Below are positions 8,687 to 17,480 of a stretch of 64,000 bases of DNA, piece by piece. This stretch comes from Paenibacillus riograndensis SBR5 (GTDB taxonomy: Bacteria > Bacillota > Bacilli > Paenibacillales > Paenibacillaceae). Under the pieces are notes generated by a model. That model did no database searches. It was not told the origin of the DNA and saw only the letters and a list, made by a program, of their open reading frames with translations. The position numbers were made by a program, and so were the translations under genes. The stretch covers positions 511,001-575,000 of the forward strand of contig NZ_LN831776.1 in the NCBI RefSeq assembly GCF_000981585.1. The letters run 5' to 3'. How positions within the stretch are numbered: the first letter of the stretch is position 1; every line of letters starts with the position of its first letter.

Positions 8687-9895
8687 TTGAGATACTTCGA
8701 TTACCTGACCAAAGAACAAGAAATGTCCTTATTCTACTCTCCGCCTGTCTCATTTAACCCTGCCACGGATAAGGAGCTCCTGGCGTATGCCGTTGGAGCA
8801 GCCCTATATATGCCGGCTACCCGTCCCAGTGTCGCTGAAGATATTTTGAAGCTTAAGTCTTCGGGATTGGTAACCGTGATCATGGATCTGGAGGATGCCA
8901 TTGGCGACGGTGAAGTTGATTTTGCCGAGGAATCTATTGTGAGACATCTTGCGTTCCTCTCGGCCTATGCTGACAATGAGCCGGATTTAAGGAATAGTCT
9001 CCCGCTGCTGTTTGTCCGTGTGCGTAATCCGGAGCAGCTGCAGCAGCTGATTTTCCGTCTGGGCACCTTAATTACCATGCTGACCGGCTTTGTATTTCCC
9101 AAATTCACCTTGGAGAACGGAGTGGAATACTTCGAGTCGATAGCGGATTATAACAGCTCCCGCAGCTATTCGGCTCCTGTGCTGTACGGCATGCCGATCC
9201 TGGAGAGTGCACCGGTCATCTACCGGGAAAGCCGGCTCGACACGCTGCTGGGTATCCGCGATTTGTTGAATGAATATCGTGAGTATGTACTGAATGTCCG
9301 CATCGGGGCAACGGATTTCTCCAGTCTGTTCGGGCTGCGGCGCAGTCCGGATATCAGCATTTATGATCTGACACCGATCCGTGACTGCATCTCCGATATT
9401 ATCAATGTGTTCGGCCGGGTGGATGAGGGTTATGTCATCTCGGGACCGGTATGGGAATATTTCGCTAACAAGGGACACCGGGTATTGCGCCCGCAGCTCC
9501 GGCAGACTCCTTTTGAGGACACCTATGGCAAGCAGGGCCGCGAAATCCGCAATCACTATATTACCAGCGCAATGGACGGGCTTTTTCGTGAAGTGCTTTT
9601 GGATAAGGAGAACGGGATTGTCGGCAAGACGATCATTCACCCCTCCCACCTGAGACCTGTGCAGGCTATGTATACGGTGATGCATGAGGAATATGTGGAC
9701 GCCTTAAGTATTGTCGGGAGCAATGACGGCAGCCGTGGTGTGTTCAAAAGCGAGTATTACAACAAGATGAATGAAATTAAGCCCCATTTGAACTGGGCGA
9801 AACGTGTCTTACTACGATCTCAAATATACGGGGTGTTACATGAACAACAGCATTTTGTCGGATTATTGCCCGAGAACGAATATACACACGTTTAA
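8687..9895 (+). CDS. HpcH/HpaI (CitE-like) aldolase/lyase of the Ter-linked biosynthetic module
   Basis: TIM-barrel lyase related to the citrate lyase beta subunit, 402 residues. Recognisable barrel motifs are ALYMPATRPS near the N-terminus, TVIMDLEDAIGDGE (acidic metal/substrate residues), LLFVRVRNPEQ, and the later LNVRIGATDFSSLFGLRR and IIHPSHLRPVQ. In published analyses of ter islands (Anantharaman, Iyer and Aravind) this lyase accompanies PRTases, a HAD phosphatase and ATP-grasp enzymes and is proposed to build a nucleoside-like metabolite. TTG start, with AAGGGGG 7 nt upstream. The next gene begins inside its 3' end, showing tight coupling. Confidence 0.85.
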   Translation: MRYFDYLTKEQEMSLFYSPPVSFNPATDKELLAYAVGAALYMPATRPSVAEDILKLKSSGLVTVIMDLEDAIGDGEVDFAEESIVRHLAFLSAYADNEPDLRNSLPLLFVRVRNPEQLQQLIFRLGTLITMLTGFVFPKFTLENGVEYFESIADYNSSRSYSAPVLYGMPILESAPVIYRESRLDTLLGIRDLLNEYREYVLNVRIGATDFSSLFGLRRSPDISIYDLTPIRDCISDIINVFGRVDEGYVISGPVWEYFANKGHRVLRPQLRQTPFEDTYGKQGREIRNHYITSAMDGLFREVLLDKENGIVGKTIIHPSHLRPVQAMYTVMHEEYVDALSIVGSNDGSRGVFKSEYYNKMNEIKPHLNWAKRVLLRSQIYGVLHEQQHFVGLLPENEYTHV

Positions 9896-11267
9896 TATTG
9901 TTGAGAACCTGCAGGTTACGGTTACTGAAACCTCCAACCCTTTTCATATTCCGGTCCATGCCTTGTTCGCGATGGCGGCACGGATTAACAAGAAACGCTC
10001 CTTTCTTTTTGTCAGCAAAGTGCTCGGAAAGCACATCCCTGTCCATCCGTATACTCCGCTGCTCAGCGGTGCCGCGCTGGCACTGCTGCTCTATCAAGAG
10101 ATGGGCGGAGAGGCAGCGGACGGCGGACAGATGGACAAGCTGCTAAATCAAGCCGTTCACGGACTGATTCATCCGGAGTATGCAGAGGCGGCTTACCGTG
10201 ATCTGCTGGGTGCCCGGCTGGTGCTCCCGGAGCGTGTTCTGTTCATCGGCTTTGCCGAGACGGCAACGGCCCTGGGCCACAGCATGTACCACATGTTTGC
10301 CAAGGATGCATCCTATATTCATACTACCCGTGAAGACATACCGGAGCTTGTATCGGCGGTCAGCTTTGAAGAAGAGCATTCCCATGCGGTTGATCATTTA
10401 TGCTATGCCCTGAATGCTGAGCTGCTGTCCGGGGAAGAGCCTGTTGTATTGGTAGATGATGAAATTACTACCGGCAATACAGCGATCAATACCATTCGTG
10501 ACATCCAGTCCAAGTTCCCGCGCAAGGAATATGTGGTTGCCTCCCTTCTCGATTGGCGCAGCAGCGCCAACATTCAGGCCTACCGTGATCTGGAGCAGGA
10601 GCTGGGTATCCGCATCAGGGCTTTGAGTCTGCTGCAGGGGACGATTGAAGTAAAAGGTACGCCTCAGCTGAGCCTGGTGGAGACTGGAGGAAAGCCTTCC
10701 GTTGCCATTGAAGCCCCGGTGATCCTCACCTATGTGCAGGATGGTCTTGAACGGCTGAATGTGACCTCCGTTGATTCCTCTGGCGAGATTAACCCGTCGC
10801 CCTATCTGAAGCATAGCGGACGGTTCGGATTAGGGTCAGAGGATAACAAGCGGTTGGATCAAGGAATTGCGCAGGCGGCCGCACAGCTTCGCGGACTGCG
10901 TGAAGGGCGAACTGCACTCGTGCTTGGTGTCGGCGAGTTCATGTATCTGCCGATGAGAATTGCGGCGGAGATGGGCGAAGGGGTCAGGTACCAGTCCTCT
11001 ACCCGCAGCCCGATCCACCCCAATCGGCGTTCCGATTACGGTGTCCACTGCGCGGCAGCCTATCCGTCAGCAGTGGACCCGGGGATTACCAATTATATCT
11101 ACAATGTCGAACCCGGCCAGTATGATGAGATTTTTGTGCTTCTTGAGCGTGACGTGCCCCGCCGGAGGATTGATCCAATGACGGATATTTTGAAACGGCT
11201 GGCGGGGAGCAAGGTGCATCTCGTCGTCCTGGCCTCTGATTCGGAAGAGGGAGGGTTGACCGGATGA
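9840..11267 (+). CDS. Phosphoribosyltransferase-like protein (Ter module)
   Basis: Type I PRTase fold in the first ~260 residues with a clear PRPP-binding loop, VVLVDDEITTGNTAINTI. A conserved C-terminal region contains LVLGVGEFMYLPMRIA and then YQSSTRSPIHPNRRSDYGV; its T-R-S-P string is a hallmark of the TRSP domain described for these ter-linked PRTases. It probably transfers a ribose-phosphate to, or removes it from, an unknown base-like substrate. Start taken at ATG 9840 with a weak GGGGTG in front; GTG 9804 is possible. Either way it overlaps the lyase gene by more than 50 nt, unusual for this operon, whose other junctions are 4-nt overlaps. Confidence 0.8.
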   Translation: MNNSILSDYCPRTNIHTFNIVENLQVTVTETSNPFHIPVHALFAMAARINKKRSFLFVSKVLGKHIPVHPYTPLLSGAALALLLYQEMGGEAADGGQMDKLLNQAVHGLIHPEYAEAAYRDLLGARLVLPERVLFIGFAETATALGHSMYHMFAKDASYIHTTREDIPELVSAVSFEEEHSHAVDHLCYALNAELLSGEEPVVLVDDEITTGNTAINTIRDIQSKFPRKEYVVASLLDWRSSANIQAYRDLEQELGIRIRALSLLQGTIEVKGTPQLSLVETGGKPSVAIEAPVILTYVQDGLERLNVTSVDSSGEINPSPYLKHSGRFGLGSEDNKRLDQGIAQAAAQLRGLREGRTALVLGVGEFMYLPMRIAAEMGEGVRYQSSTRSPIHPNRRSDYGVHCAAAYPSAVDPGITNYIYNVEPGQYDEIFVLLERDVPRRRIDPMTDILKRLAGSKVHLVVLASDSEEGGLTG

Positions 11268-12418
11268 AGGGAACAGATCCGGATAACATCATGAATAAAA
11301 AAATTGCCCCGCCTGTGGCGCTAGGCAGCTATCCCCCGTCTGATGTCACTTTTTTGCTTAAGGATCTCAGTGATGTGCATTTGGAGCGCGGGACCACAGA
11401 GCGGGAAGCAGCCATCCAGTCCGGTGTGCATTATTCTGAAATGCTTCCTGTTGAATATCAGCCGACCGCTCAATATATTGAGTTGTTCCATGAGACGCTT
11501 CAGCAATCGGCAGAGAAGGTAGCACTGGCGGTCGCTGCGGTCTCAGAAATGATTGTAGCTCAGAGGGGAACCGAAGGTACGGTCCTGGTATCTCTGGCGA
11601 GAGCCGGCACTCCCATTGGTGTGCTGGTCAAACGTTATATCTCTGCGCGTTACGGGGTGGAGCTGCCTCATTACAGCATATCGATTATCCGGGGCAAAGG
11701 CATCGATGAGAACGCTATCCTCTATATGCTGCAGCAGCATGGAATGGATGCGAAGCTGCAATTCATCGACGGCTGGACCGGCAAAGGGGCTATCCGCCAG
11801 GTCTTGATAGAAGCCTGCCGCAGCATGTATAAGAAATATGGTATTGTGCTTAGCGATGATCTGGCAGTGCTTGCCGATCCGGGCCACTGCTCGGGTACCT
11901 TCGGCACCCGGGAAGATTATCTGATTCCGAGCGCGTGTCTGAACTCCACGGTGTCCGGCCTGATGAGCCGCACCGTTCTGCGGGACGACCTCATCGGGCC
12001 TGATGAATTCCATGGGGCAAAATTCTACAGGGAGTGGCTGGAAACAGATCTATCCAATGTGTTTATCGATGCCATTACACCGTATTATCCTTCAGTTAGT
12101 GAAGAGGCTGTGGCTATCGCAGCGGGAATGCTGGCATCTCCCCCTGAGATTACCTGGCAGGGCCTGCGTGATATTCAGAAGATTCAGGAAACGTTCGGCA
12201 TAGCAGACATTAATCTGGTGAAGCCCGGGGTCGGCGAGACCACCCGCGTGCTGCTCCGCAGAGTACCCTGGAAAATTCTTGTCGATACTATGGATAATCC
12301 GAATCTGCGCCATATTCTGCTGCTGGCGGAGGACCGTGGCGTTCCGGTGGAGGTTTTCCCTGGCCTTACGTATTCCTGCTGCGGGATTATCAAGCCGCTG
12401 AAGGGAGAGGGCGAATGA
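11264..12418 (+). CDS. PRTase-like protein with C-terminal PELOTA-type domain (StiP family)
   Basis: Second PRTase-like member of the module, often labelled cysteine protease StiP in databases. The N-terminal part has VSLARAGTPIGVLVKRY and FIDGWTGKGAIRQVL, a degenerate PRPP loop with G-W-T-G-K-G in place of the usual D-D-x-x-T-T-G. The C-terminal ~90 residues (VGETTRVLLRRVPWKILVD through GLTYSCCGIIKPL) fit a PELOTA-like RNA-binding fold. It overlaps its neighbours by 4 nt on both sides (ATGA), indicating translational coupling. The biochemical role is unknown; a true protease activity looks doubtful from the sequence. Confidence 0.75.
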   Translation: MKGTDPDNIMNKKIAPPVALGSYPPSDVTFLLKDLSDVHLERGTTEREAAIQSGVHYSEMLPVEYQPTAQYIELFHETLQQSAEKVALAVAAVSEMIVAQRGTEGTVLVSLARAGTPIGVLVKRYISARYGVELPHYSISIIRGKGIDENAILYMLQQHGMDAKLQFIDGWTGKGAIRQVLIEACRSMYKKYGIVLSDDLAVLADPGHCSGTFGTREDYLIPSACLNSTVSGLMSRTVLRDDLIGPDEFHGAKFYREWLETDLSNVFIDAITPYYPSVSEEAVAIAAGMLASPPEITWQGLRDIQKIQETFGIADINLVKPGVGETTRVLLRRVPWKILVDTMDNPNLRHILLLAEDRGVPVEVFPGLTYSCCGIIKPLKGEGE

Positions 12419-13248
12419 TCTACGCCAGCGATCTGGACCGCACCCTGATCTACTCCCCGAGTGCAATTGGTGTTCCCGGGGATTCTCCGGGTCTTGTCCC
12501 GGCAGAGGTTGTAGACGGGAGGACGGTCTCCTATATTTCACAGCATGCGCTGGACCTTCTTAAGGAGCTTGCGGCAAAAATCGTGTTTATGCCGGTTACT
12601 ACACGTACCATGGCTCAGTACAGAAGAATTAATCTGTTCCAGGAGACGGTTATTCCTCATTATGCGATAACCAGCAACGGCGGAAATATTCTGGTGAACG
12701 GTGTTGTGGACCAGGAATGGCGCGCTGCTGTAGGCAGACTGGTGGAACGGGGCTCTGCTCCGGCTGAGGAAGCCGGAAGGCTGGTACGGTCGGTGGTCCG
12801 GACCGGATGGATCATCAGTGAGCGGTATTGCGACGAGCTGTTCTACACGTTTGTTGTTCACCGTGATTTGCTGCCTATGGATGAAATTACACGGCTGGCG
12901 GAGCATCTGAACGGATGGGGGTGGAAGCTTTCGCTTCAGGGCCGCAAGCTGTACGTGGTTCCGGAGGCAGTCAACAAAAGCGATGCCATCCTCCATGTGC
13001 GGCGCACAGCCGATTCCGGGCCGATGGTTGCGTCAGGCGACTCTCTGCTGGACAAGAGTCTGCTGGCAAGCGCCGATTACGCAATCGCTCCTTGCCATGG
13101 AGAAATATTTGCCGAACAGCAGGCAGGTCTAGTAAAATTAGCGTATCCCTTTACGAAGCAGGCCGGTGTATTTGCCGGGGATGAGATTATGGAATATGTG
13201 CAGAGGGTGTATAATAATTTGGCAGCACTAGGAGTTGGGCCACAATGA
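12415..13248 (+). CDS. HAD-superfamily phosphatase (Ter module)
   Basis: 277-residue HAD hydrolase. Motif I ASDLDRTLIY carries the nucleophile and acid/base aspartates. Motif II is around MPVTTRT, and motif IV is VASGDSLLDKSLL with the metal-binding aspartates. The cap is inserted between motifs II and III, as in Cof-type or sucrose-phosphatase-like enzymes. In the module it probably removes a phosphate from the intermediate made by the PRTases. Four-base overlaps with both flanking genes. Confidence 0.85.
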   Translation: MIYASDLDRTLIYSPSAIGVPGDSPGLVPAEVVDGRTVSYISQHALDLLKELAAKIVFMPVTTRTMAQYRRINLFQETVIPHYAITSNGGNILVNGVVDQEWRAAVGRLVERGSAPAEEAGRLVRSVVRTGWIISERYCDELFYTFVVHRDLLPMDEITRLAEHLNGWGWKLSLQGRKLYVVPEAVNKSDAILHVRRTADSGPMVASGDSLLDKSLLASADYAIAPCHGEIFAEQQAGLVKLAYPFTKQAGVFAGDEIMEYVQRVYNNLAALGVGPQ

Positions 13249-14318
13249 AAAAGGTAAACATCTATTTTAACCGCTGGTTTTCCGTGGCTTTTCATTATAT
13301 GAACCTCATCCGCAATAACGAGGATGGTATCCCTGTTCAAATCTTTGCCACCCATCCGGATATCCGGCATATGTCGCTGCAGGGCGCTGATGTTGCCGGA
13401 ACGGAGCCTGCGCTTGAAGGAATTGAATATGTGCAATTCTGTGTAGACTTCTGCCGCAGCAATGAGATCGATATTTTTATCCCTCATCTGCACATGCTGG
13501 ATATTGCCTTACATGCCTCTATGTTTGACGCCATAGGCACGAAAGTGCTGGTCTGCCGTGATCTGGACCTGCTGGAGAAGATTATGGACAAGGGCAAATT
13601 CTATGAGAGTGTCCAAGAAACCGGAATCATGACGATCCCGGATTACCATGTGGTCAGCACAGCGGAGCAATTCCAGGCGGCTTACGAGGATCTTGCAGCA
13701 CGGGGACATCAGGTCTGCTTCAAGCCGACCGAAACCGAAGGCGGGCTGGGCTTCCGTATTATTAATAATGACCGCAATCCATTGCAGGATCTTTTTGGCC
13801 ATGTTACGCCGTACATATCTTTTGAGGAAGCCCGCCGCATACTCTCCAGCGTGGATTCTTTTCCGAATCTGATGGTGATGGAGCTTCTCGAAGGCTTTGA
13901 GTACAGCATTGATTGCCTGGCCGATGAGAACGGCAGACTGCTGGCGGCGGTGCCGCGCCGCAAGGCGGGCGGGCGCCTGCGGCTGATGGAGCATATCCCG
14001 GAGCTGGAGGATATCGCTTCCCGGGTGGCCGGGGTTTACCGCATTCCCTTCAATTACAATATCCAAATGAAATACACCGGCGGGGTTCCGAAGCTGCTGG
14101 AGATTAATCCCCGGATGTCCGGGGGGCTGCATATCTCCTGCCTGTCCGGAATTAATTTTCCTTATCTGGCGGTCAAAAGCGCGCTGGGCGGCGAGGTGCA
14201 GCCAGCGGAATTCACCGGCAATGTGCTGGCCAGCCATGTTGAGCAGCCGCTGATTATGAGAATAGACGGCGAGTCCGTGGTCACGGATGCCGTGAACCTG
14301 AGCGGCAGCAGTTCATAG
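13245..14318 (+). CDS. ATP-grasp ligase (Ter module)
   Basis: 357-residue ATP-grasp enzyme of carbamoyl-phosphate synthetase/PurD-like fold. Visible elements are DKGKFYESVQETGI (start of the ATP-binding region), CFKPTETEGGLGFRII (glycine-rich loop), VMELLEGFEYSIDCL (nucleotide contact) and LLEINPRMSGGLHIS (Mg2+-binding glutamate and asparagine). It should join a carboxylate to an amine or thiol at the cost of ATP, presumably the last modification of the Ter-linked metabolite. It starts within the HAD gene's stop (ATGA) and is followed 30 bp later by the membrane protein gene. Confidence 0.85.
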   Translation: MKKVNIYFNRWFSVAFHYMNLIRNNEDGIPVQIFATHPDIRHMSLQGADVAGTEPALEGIEYVQFCVDFCRSNEIDIFIPHLHMLDIALHASMFDAIGTKVLVCRDLDLLEKIMDKGKFYESVQETGIMTIPDYHVVSTAEQFQAAYEDLAARGHQVCFKPTETEGGLGFRIINNDRNPLQDLFGHVTPYISFEEARRILSSVDSFPNLMVMELLEGFEYSIDCLADENGRLLAAVPRRKAGGRLRLMEHIPELEDIASRVAGVYRIPFNYNIQMKYTGGVPKLLEINPRMSGGLHISCLSGINFPYLAVKSALGGEVQPAEFTGNVLASHVEQPLIMRIDGESVVTDAVNLSGSSS

Positions 14319-14348
14319 GCCCGCTCACAAGAGGTGAGAACAATTCAA

Positions 14349-15044
14349 TTGAAATGGAAAGTATTGTTGTACACTGGAGCTGGTTATGTAGTTGCTTTGG
14401 TGACGAGCGCTTTTGTACCCGAGCTAATCTCTCTGCTGCTGCCGGTGGCCGGTGCTGGTGCAGCGGTGATCGGCGGGGGGCGGAACCGCATCAATCTGCC
14501 GGCAGAGGTGCTTCCTGCCGGCCAGGAGCAGGAAGCGCCCGCCCTGTCTTCCGCAGCGGGGAACCCGGAACGGGGTGGTTCCGCAAGCGGGGCCGCTGCT
14601 GCCGGAGGACAGGCTCCTGCCGGGCAGGGAAGCGCCGGGGTCAGCGCGGAGTTCGCTCCGGTAGTGGAGTATTTGAGCATCTTGGAGGATATGATCATCT
14701 CCGAAGGGCAGAAGGATACGCTCGACAATGAGATTGTCGAGAAGTCGCTGGCGCTGTTCGCCAGGCTCCAGCGCGTAATTCCGCTGCTACAGGAGCTGGG
14801 CAACGGCGAGATTAACCATACAGTCCGCAGGCTGGTGCTTAAGGATCTTAATGGTGTGATCAATCCGTTTCTGCGCCTGGGCGGAGAAGCCAAAACAAGA
14901 AACCGGAGAATGCTGCTGAACGGCCTGCGGGATGTTGATTCCAAGATATCGGAAATCGCCTCAACGATCGAGCATAAAGACCTGATGGAACTTCAGACCA
15001 AGGCGGAGCTGATTCATCAGCGGTACAGCAGTTCCGAATTATAG
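14349..15044 (+). CDS. Membrane protein preceding telA, unknown function
   Basis: Not recognised with confidence. One or two N-terminal hydrophobic segments (VLLYTGAGYVVALVTSAFV, then ISLLLPVAGAGAAVIGG) precede an Ala/Gly/Pro-rich linker (about residues 45-100). A soluble helical domain follows (VVEYLSILEDMIISEGQ through LMELQTKAELIHQRY). It ends 14 bp before telA. In Bacillus a membrane protein, XpaC, precedes the TelA homolog YaaN, so a positional analogue is plausible but homology is unproven. Start uncertain: the GTG at 14334 overlaps the Shine-Dalgarno GAGGTGA, so the TTG at 14349 is preferred. Confidence 0.6.
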   Translation: MKWKVLLYTGAGYVVALVTSAFVPELISLLLPVAGAGAAVIGGGRNRINLPAEVLPAGQEQEAPALSSAAGNPERGGSASGAAAAGGQAPAGQGSAGVSAEFAPVVEYLSILEDMIISEGQKDTLDNEIVEKSLALFARLQRVIPLLQELGNGEINHTVRRLVLKDLNGVINPFLRLGGEAKTRNRRMLLNGLRDVDSKISEIASTIEHKDLMELQTKAELIHQRYSSSEL

Positions 15045-15058
15045 GAGGAGGGAAACCC

Positions 15059-16159
15059 ATGTCCACGCAGTTGATTGAGCTCAAAAAAGAAGATGAGCAG
15101 AAGGTTGTCGAAGAAGCCTCGCAGCTGATTGAGAAGGTCGCCAAAACGGATACCGTTGCCCTGGATTCCTTGATGGATGATATCGGCAAGCTGGGAGTAA
15201 AGACGCAGGAGAAGGCAGGGCAAACCCTGAAGCTGCTGGACCGCCCGGTGAATGATCTGATGTCCGGCAAACGGGTGGAAGTGCCGAACATGATTATGAA
15301 GCTGCGCAATGAGTGCGAGACGCTTCAGCAGAGCAAGAACGTCAGCTTTTTTGGCAAAATGCTGCGCAAGAGCCCGCTCAAGAATTATGTATACAAGTAT
15401 CAGTCGGTCCGCACCAACATCGATGCCATCGTAACGGGGCTGCGTGACGGCCGGGATACACTGGAAGAAAGCATCGTCAATATGCGGCAGCTCAAACGCA
15501 CCTCCATGGAGGAGATTTACAACCTGCAGACCAAAATCGCCTTCGGCAACAAGCTGAAGGAGCTGTTCGAGGTTGAAATCGCCAAGCCGGAGAATGAGTT
15601 CCGCAAGGCGTACCTGGAGCGCGGCCTGCGCAAGGTAATGGTCCGTATCCAGTCCATGACGGAAATGATTCTCCTCTACAACCAGGCGATTGCCGCTACG
15701 GATATCATCAATGACAACAACGACAAGCTGATCGATTCTGTAAACAACGCGATTGATAAGACTTCGAACCTAATTACCGTCTCGGCGATGATCGCCATGT
15801 CCCTGGCGGATCAGGAGAATGTCATCTCTGCGGTGGAAGCAACAAATAAGACCATCGAGGATCAATTCAAGGAAAATGCGCGTCTGCTGCGTACCACTAC
15901 GGAAAAAACGACGGAGCTGCTCTCCAAGCCTTCTATGTCGCTTGAGGCGGTTAATCAGGCCATTGGCGATCTCTTGAGCGCCCTGGATACTTCCGAACAG
16001 TCCAACCGCCGGATTATTGAGAGCTGCCAGGATTATACGTCCAAAATGACAGCCATCAACACGCAGCTGAACAACCGCCTCGGACTCAATGAAGCCTCGC
16101 AGCCGCAGGCCTTGAAGCAGGCCGGCAACGACAGCGAGCTTAGCAGCTTCCTGAATTAA
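15059..16159 (+). CDS. telA: TelA-family toxic anion resistance protein
   Basis: 366-residue, almost entirely helical cytoplasmic protein of the TelA/KlaA family (toxic anion resistance, tellurite). Typical blocks include LDSLMDDIGKLGVKTQEKAG, LRDGRDTLEESIVNMRQLK and LLYNQAIAATDIINDNNDKLI. Long heptad-rich stretches predict coiled coils. AGGAGGAGGG lies 6-8 nt before the ATG. Last gene of the ter island in the same direction; no clear terminator follows. Mechanism in the family is unknown beyond genetic resistance to tellurite and envelope stress. Confidence 0.9.
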   Translation: MSTQLIELKKEDEQKVVEEASQLIEKVAKTDTVALDSLMDDIGKLGVKTQEKAGQTLKLLDRPVNDLMSGKRVEVPNMIMKLRNECETLQQSKNVSFFGKMLRKSPLKNYVYKYQSVRTNIDAIVTGLRDGRDTLEESIVNMRQLKRTSMEEIYNLQTKIAFGNKLKELFEVEIAKPENEFRKAYLERGLRKVMVRIQSMTEMILLYNQAIAATDIINDNNDKLIDSVNNAIDKTSNLITVSAMIAMSLADQENVISAVEATNKTIEDQFKENARLLRTTTEKTTELLSKPSMSLEAVNQAIGDLLSALDTSEQSNRRIIESCQDYTSKMTAINTQLNNRLGLNEASQPQALKQAGNDSELSSFLN

Positions 16160-16244
16160 GAAACCGGCCTTCCCACTCATAATCCCCTGATCCTCCACAT
16201 AAGTTGTCACTGAGGCGGCATATGGAGGAAGTGAGGATAAGCGG

Positions 16245-16343
16245 ATGATTCTGGGATGTTTGGTATTGGTGCTTATCGTCGTAGCCAGCAGTGAAAAGGC
16301 AGAAGCGATTGTCAAGCTGAACGATCCGGGCAATGACAGCTGA
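16245..16343 (+). CDS. Possible 32-residue membrane microprotein
   Basis: ATG 16245 to TGA 16343 encodes MILGCLVLVLIVVASSEKAEA and a short polar tail: a single hydrophobic segment with charged C-terminus. A GGAGGAAGTGAGG stretch lies upstream, but its best part is more than 15 nt from the ATG. It sits in the 333-bp gap between telA and the formate channel. That gap also holds TATAAT at 16428 and a small GGCT/AGCC hairpin. Low confidence without conservation data. Confidence 0.25.
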   Translation: MILGCLVLVLIVVASSEKAEAIVKLNDPGNDS

Positions 16344-16492
16344 ATCGGCAAGGGCGGGGTTCTCCGGTGGAATCTCCACAATTTTTAGGCAGTCCGTGGT
16401 TCAAGCAATTTCCAGCGGTTTATTGGGTATAATAACCCGGAGGCTGCACATAGCCTCACACCGCTGAAAATATAAGCTAAATCGGAGGTCAC

Positions 16493-17299
16493 ATGGAGAA
16501 CGAGGCACTGCTGCAGGTTGAGAAATTAGCTCTAAAGAAACAGAAGATCTATCAGCAAAGTATTTTCCGTTACATCGCCCGGGCAATGCTGGCCAGTATG
16601 TTTATTGGATTCGGCGTCATTGTAGCGTTTAAGACCGGCAATTTCTTCTACATGGAGCATTCGCCGATGACGTATCCGATGGCTGCCATTACGTTCGGCG
16701 CAGCCATCATTTTGATCTCGTACGGTGGAGGCGATTTGTTCACCGGAGATACCTTTTATTACACATATGCCGCCTTAAGACGCAAGCTGCAGTGGACCGA
16801 GGTGGTGCGGATGTGGGTCATCAGCTACATCGGCAATATTCTCGGGGCCACAGCTTTTGCGCTGCTGATTTTTTTAACAGGATTGTTCTATGACTCCAGT
16901 GTGAACGGATTCCTGTTGAACGTGGTGGCCCACAAGATGGAAGCCCCGGCAATGCAGCTGTTCTTCCGCGCGATTCTGTGTAATTGGCTGGTATGTCTGG
17001 CCTTTTTTGTCCCGATGTCGATGAAAAGCGATGGAGCCAAAATGTTCGCCATGGTTCTGTTCGTCTTCTGCTTTTTTATTTCCGGTTATGAGCACAGTAT
17101 CGCCAATATGTGTACGTTTGCGATTGCCCTCGTGCTGGATCATCCCGGTACGATATCCTGGGGCGGTGTGGTGCACAATCTGGTGCCAGTCACGCTCGGG
17201 AATCTGATCGGTGGAGGCGTGCTGATGGGCGTGATGTATTATTATGTGAACAAGCCGTTTCTGGATGAGCCGCATGATGAACCCAAGGATACGCAGTGA
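16493..17299 (+). CDS. Formate/nitrite transporter (FNT) family channel
   Basis: Six-helix FNT channel (FocA/NirC/YrhG type), 268 residues, pentameric in the membrane. Signature parts are present: GGGDLFTGDTFYYTYA (first broken-helix region), AILCNWLVCLAFFVPMS, and GYEHSIANMCTF with the central histidine. It passes formate, nitrite or related small anions. AAATCGGAGGT precedes the ATG. The stop codon TGA lies exactly where the right end of the IS200/IS605 element begins, so the last residues could have been altered by the insertion, though the channel core is complete. Confidence 0.9.
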   Translation: MENEALLQVEKLALKKQKIYQQSIFRYIARAMLASMFIGFGVIVAFKTGNFFYMEHSPMTYPMAAITFGAAIILISYGGGDLFTGDTFYYTYAALRRKLQWTEVVRMWVISYIGNILGATAFALLIFLTGLFYDSSVNGFLLNVVAHKMEAPAMQLFFRAILCNWLVCLAFFVPMSMKSDGAKMFAMVLFVFCFFISGYEHSIANMCTFAIALVLDHPGTISWGGVVHNLVPVTLGNLIGGGVLMGVMYYYVNKPFLDEPHDEPKDTQ

Positions 17300-17480
17300 A
17301 CTACACACCACCTAAGAGGTGGGTGCTTCTTGGTCAATAGAGCTACTGCTCCAAGTCTACCCAAGCTTATAGGCTAGTTCCTAGCCTAATCTTTGCAAGA
17401 TTACATTGCTAATTTAAGTAAGTTTTTTGCTGCGTTCACATCTCTATCATGTAGTGTAGTACATTCAGGACAAGTCCATT
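17297..17480 (-). ncRNA. Putative omega (reRNA) of TnpB
   Basis: In IS200/IS605 elements the guide RNA for TnpB spans the 3' end of tnpB and the right-end hairpin and continues into flanking DNA. Here the corresponding stretch includes the final codons of tnpB, the GC-rich region after its stop and the hairpin at 17306-17326. Position is by analogy; no RNA evidence. Confidence 0.4.

Noticed and set aside
15770..16381. 203-codon minus-strand ORF
   Set aside because: Antisense to telA and the following gap; no RBS.
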